Below are positions 5,369 to 6,720 of a DNA stretch of 6,720 bases, in pieces (the first letter of the stretch is position 1; each line of letters begins with the position of its first letter). The position numbers and the translations under genes were made by a program. Below the pieces are notes generated by a model that did no database searches, was not told the origin of the DNA, and saw nothing but the letters and a program-made list of their open reading frames with translations. Source of the stretch: an uncultured Ruminococcus sp. (GTDB lineage: Bacteria; Bacillota; Clostridia; Oscillospirales; CAG-272); assembly GCA_902773455.1 (NCBI GenBank), contig CACYEW010000088.1, positions 1 to 6,720 of the forward strand, given 5' to 3'.

Positions 5369-6720
5369 TTTTTCCTCCTTATCAACCGACCGAGTCTGAC
5401 CGTGACGGTACATACCGCCGGCGCGATCAGCGACAAAAGAATCCCCCAAAACGCCGTGCTGCCCGTCATAAACGAATCGAAGAAGGAATCGAATACGGCG
5501 GAAAGAGCAAGATATTCGGCGACGGCAAGGACCAGTATCACGAAAAGACCCGTCAGACCGGCTTTGAAACCGAAATCGCCGCGCGTGATCTGTCTGCAAA
5601 GCGCGAGCTGTGTGAGCATCAGCGCCGCAAAACATACGACTCCCGTCTGCGCCGGAGTGCATCCGATAAGCAGCGCCGGAAGAGCCGACGCAAAGACCGA
5701 CAAAGAAGCGGCGGCGAAATACGTCAGCGCGGTCAATACGGGGCGTAAAGGCTTCTTTTCGGCTTTTTTCATCAGGTCCGCCGAAACAGACATTTCTCTG
5801 TTATCGGATAAAAATACGGAGATTACGGCGAAAAGATCGAGTACCATTCCGGAAAAAAGCATCTGTGCGGGAGTCATAACGAAAAGTCCCGAAAATACAG
5901 CCACGGACGATAAAATGAAGCGAACGGCGTTCGATACCGCAAGGTAGACCGTTGCGTTATATACGTTGTTGCACGCTTTCCGCGACATCAGCACGGCTTT
6001 CAGAACGGCGTTTATGCCGCCTTTGCCTTTCTTATCGGCGGGAGCTATCAGAACGTCCGAGGCGCGTTTGAGAGCCTCGCTCGTTTCCGGGACGTAATAA
6101 CCGTTTTCATCTATTTTCGGTTTTTCCTCGTGAATATTCGTCACGGCAAACGCCGTAGTGTTTTCGTCGTTCATAAGCGAGATATCGTACAGATGCCTGC
6201 CGACCACGCCGAGCTTTTCACCGTTTTCAACGAAAACGTCGTTCACGTATTTTTTCTGCGCGTTGCCGAGTCCGCAGAACAGTCTGTAAGAAAGCATTTT
6301 CAGCCCGAGGATATTTATGTTTGAGGTCGCAAATTCGGGAGCGGTGAGCTTCTGAGTTTCGTCTCTGCAAATACCGATCTTTTCGGCGAGATTGACGCTC
6401 TGTCTCGTCATATCGTCGCAGAACATGACCGTTTTCACGCCCATTGACGATAACGTCGCGACGGAGTCCGCCGTCGACGCCGGATAAGGCTCGCGCATTA
6501 CGAAAAATCCTTCGAAGCAAAGATCGTTTTCACAGTAATCCGAGCTGTCGAGATTGTTGTATCTCGATATCTTCGAGGCTATCGCGGTAACGCGGTACGC
6601 GTTTCTTTCATACGCCTCGGCGCGGGCGATGAGATCTTTTCTGCTCTCGTCGGAAATACGCACGGGCGAACCGTTCGATAACTTCGACGTGCATCTGCTG
6701 ACGATCTGCACCGCGTTGCC
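5365..6720 (-). CDS. P2-type P-type ATPase-like membrane protein with degenerate catalytic motifs (5' end beyond window)
   Basis: The frame is open to the right edge and ends at TGA (5367-5365); 451 residues are visible. The first visible residues GNAVQIVSRC resemble the nucleotide-domain motif KGAxexxlxrC of Ca2+-ATPase-like pumps, so the true start lies outside. The phosphorylation-domain scaffold is clear (REPYPASTADSV 76-87, GVKTVMF 94-100, LAEKIGI 111-117, ASDVLIAP 220-227). But the hinge motif DPPR reads EPYP (77-80), TGD reads CDD (101-103) and TGDGxND reads VGRHLYD (173-179), replacing the first Mg2+-binding Asp with Arg175. Six membrane segments follow (about 256-280, 284-305, 325-353, 357-377, 387-409, 420-442), as in ten-segment P2 pumps. 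TM5 keeps Asn264 but has Arg267 where SERCA has Glu771; TM6 keeps Asp295 but has Gly291 and Leu294 for Asn796 and Thr799. The phosphorylated Asp (DKTGT) is outside the window. The long intact frame argues for a maintained protein, perhaps a pseudo-ATPase, rather than a decayed gene. It is coupled to the downstream BMP lipoprotein. Confidence 0.87.
   Translation of the reverse strand, partial: GNAVQIVSRCTSKLSNGSPVRISDESRKDLIARAEAYERNAYRVTAIASKISRYNNLDSSDYCENDLCFEGFFVMREPYPASTADSVATLSSMGVKTVMFCDDMTRQSVNLAEKIGICRDETQKLTAPEFATSNINILGLKMLSYRLFCGLGNAQKKYVNDVFVENGEKLGVVGRHLYDISLMNDENTTAFAVTNIHEEKPKIDENGYYVPETSEALKRASDVLIAPADKKGKGGINAVLKAVLMSRKACNNVYNATVYLAVSNAVRFILSSVAVFSGLFVMTPAQMLFSGMVLDLFAVISVFLSDNREMSVSADLMKKAEKKPLRPVLTALTYFAAASLSVFASALPALLIGCTPAQTGVVCFAALMLTQLALCRQITRGDFGFKAGLTGLFVILVLAVAEYLALSAVFDSFFDSFMTGSTAFWGILLSLIAPAVCTVTVRLGRLIRRKK
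5374..5380 (-). promoter_or_regulatory. Ribosome binding site that fixes the lipoprotein start
   Basis: AAGGAGG on the minus strand lies 5 bases upstream of the lipoprotein ATG, inside the last codons of the ATPase-like gene. With the ATGA stop/start overlap at 5368-5365, it indicates translational coupling or re-initiation, and it selects this start over the longer frame to 5662. Confidence 0.85.

Noticed and set aside
5369..5662. N-terminal extension of the lipoprotein frame to an earlier ATG
   Set aside because: The extra 98 residues are a shifted reading of the ATPase membrane region, Arg-rich, and would bury the lipoprotein signal. The AAGGAGG at 5374-5380 supports the start at 5368.
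5195..5947. Plus-strand open frame of 250 codons across the ATPase-lipoprotein junction
   Set aside because: It is antisense to two well supported genes, rich in Arg/Lys/Ser/Thr without domain signs, and has no convincing ribosome site.
6709..6711. GTG as the true start of the ATPase-like gene
   Set aside because: The frame stays open upstream to the window edge, and the residues before it (GNA) fit the conserved KGAxe motif, so the gene starts outside.

Overview
The window looks like chromosomal DNA of a Gram-positive, low-to-mid GC Bacillota (Clostridia-like) bacterium, possibly from a gut or other anaerobic community. The evidence is indirect: strong AGGAGG-type ribosome binding sites, an almost consensus sigma-A promoter with a 17-base spacer, and a secreted multidomain nuclease carrying Clostridia-style CxxC modules. 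No genus can be named from the sequence. All four genes I can support lie on the minus strand, so transcription runs from high to low coordinates. Two of them are cut by the window ends.

In transcription order: (1) 6720-5365 is the C-terminal 451 residues of a P2-type P-type ATPase-like membrane protein. The fold and six C-terminal membrane segments are recognisable, but several residues essential for catalysis and ion binding are replaced. (2) 5368-4253 is a predicted lipoprotein of the BMP/PnrA (basic membrane protein, nucleoside-binding) family. Its ATG overlaps the ATPase stop codon (ATGA), so the two are very likely co-translated. (3) A 174-base intergenic region holds a set of nested inverted repeats, then a strong sigma-A promoter with an A-rich upstream element. 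(4) 4078-2012 is a complete 688-residue EF-G paralog of the EF-G2-like type, away from any ribosomal protein operon. (5) After an 85-base gap with a short hairpin and no convincing terminator, 1926-1 encodes a secreted endonuclease I family (EndA/BSn/Vvn-like) nuclease with several accessory C-terminal modules. It runs off the left edge without a stop.

The pair at the right is the best candidate for something undescribed: an ABC-type binding lipoprotein translationally coupled to a P-type ATPase-like membrane protein that appears to have lost its catalytic machinery. No ABC ATPase or permease is visible beside the lipoprotein. The EF-G paralog and the nuclease look like separate functions, although the nuclease may be partly expressed by read-through from the EF-G promoter. 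No tRNA, rRNA, CRISPR array, insertion sequence or integrase was seen.
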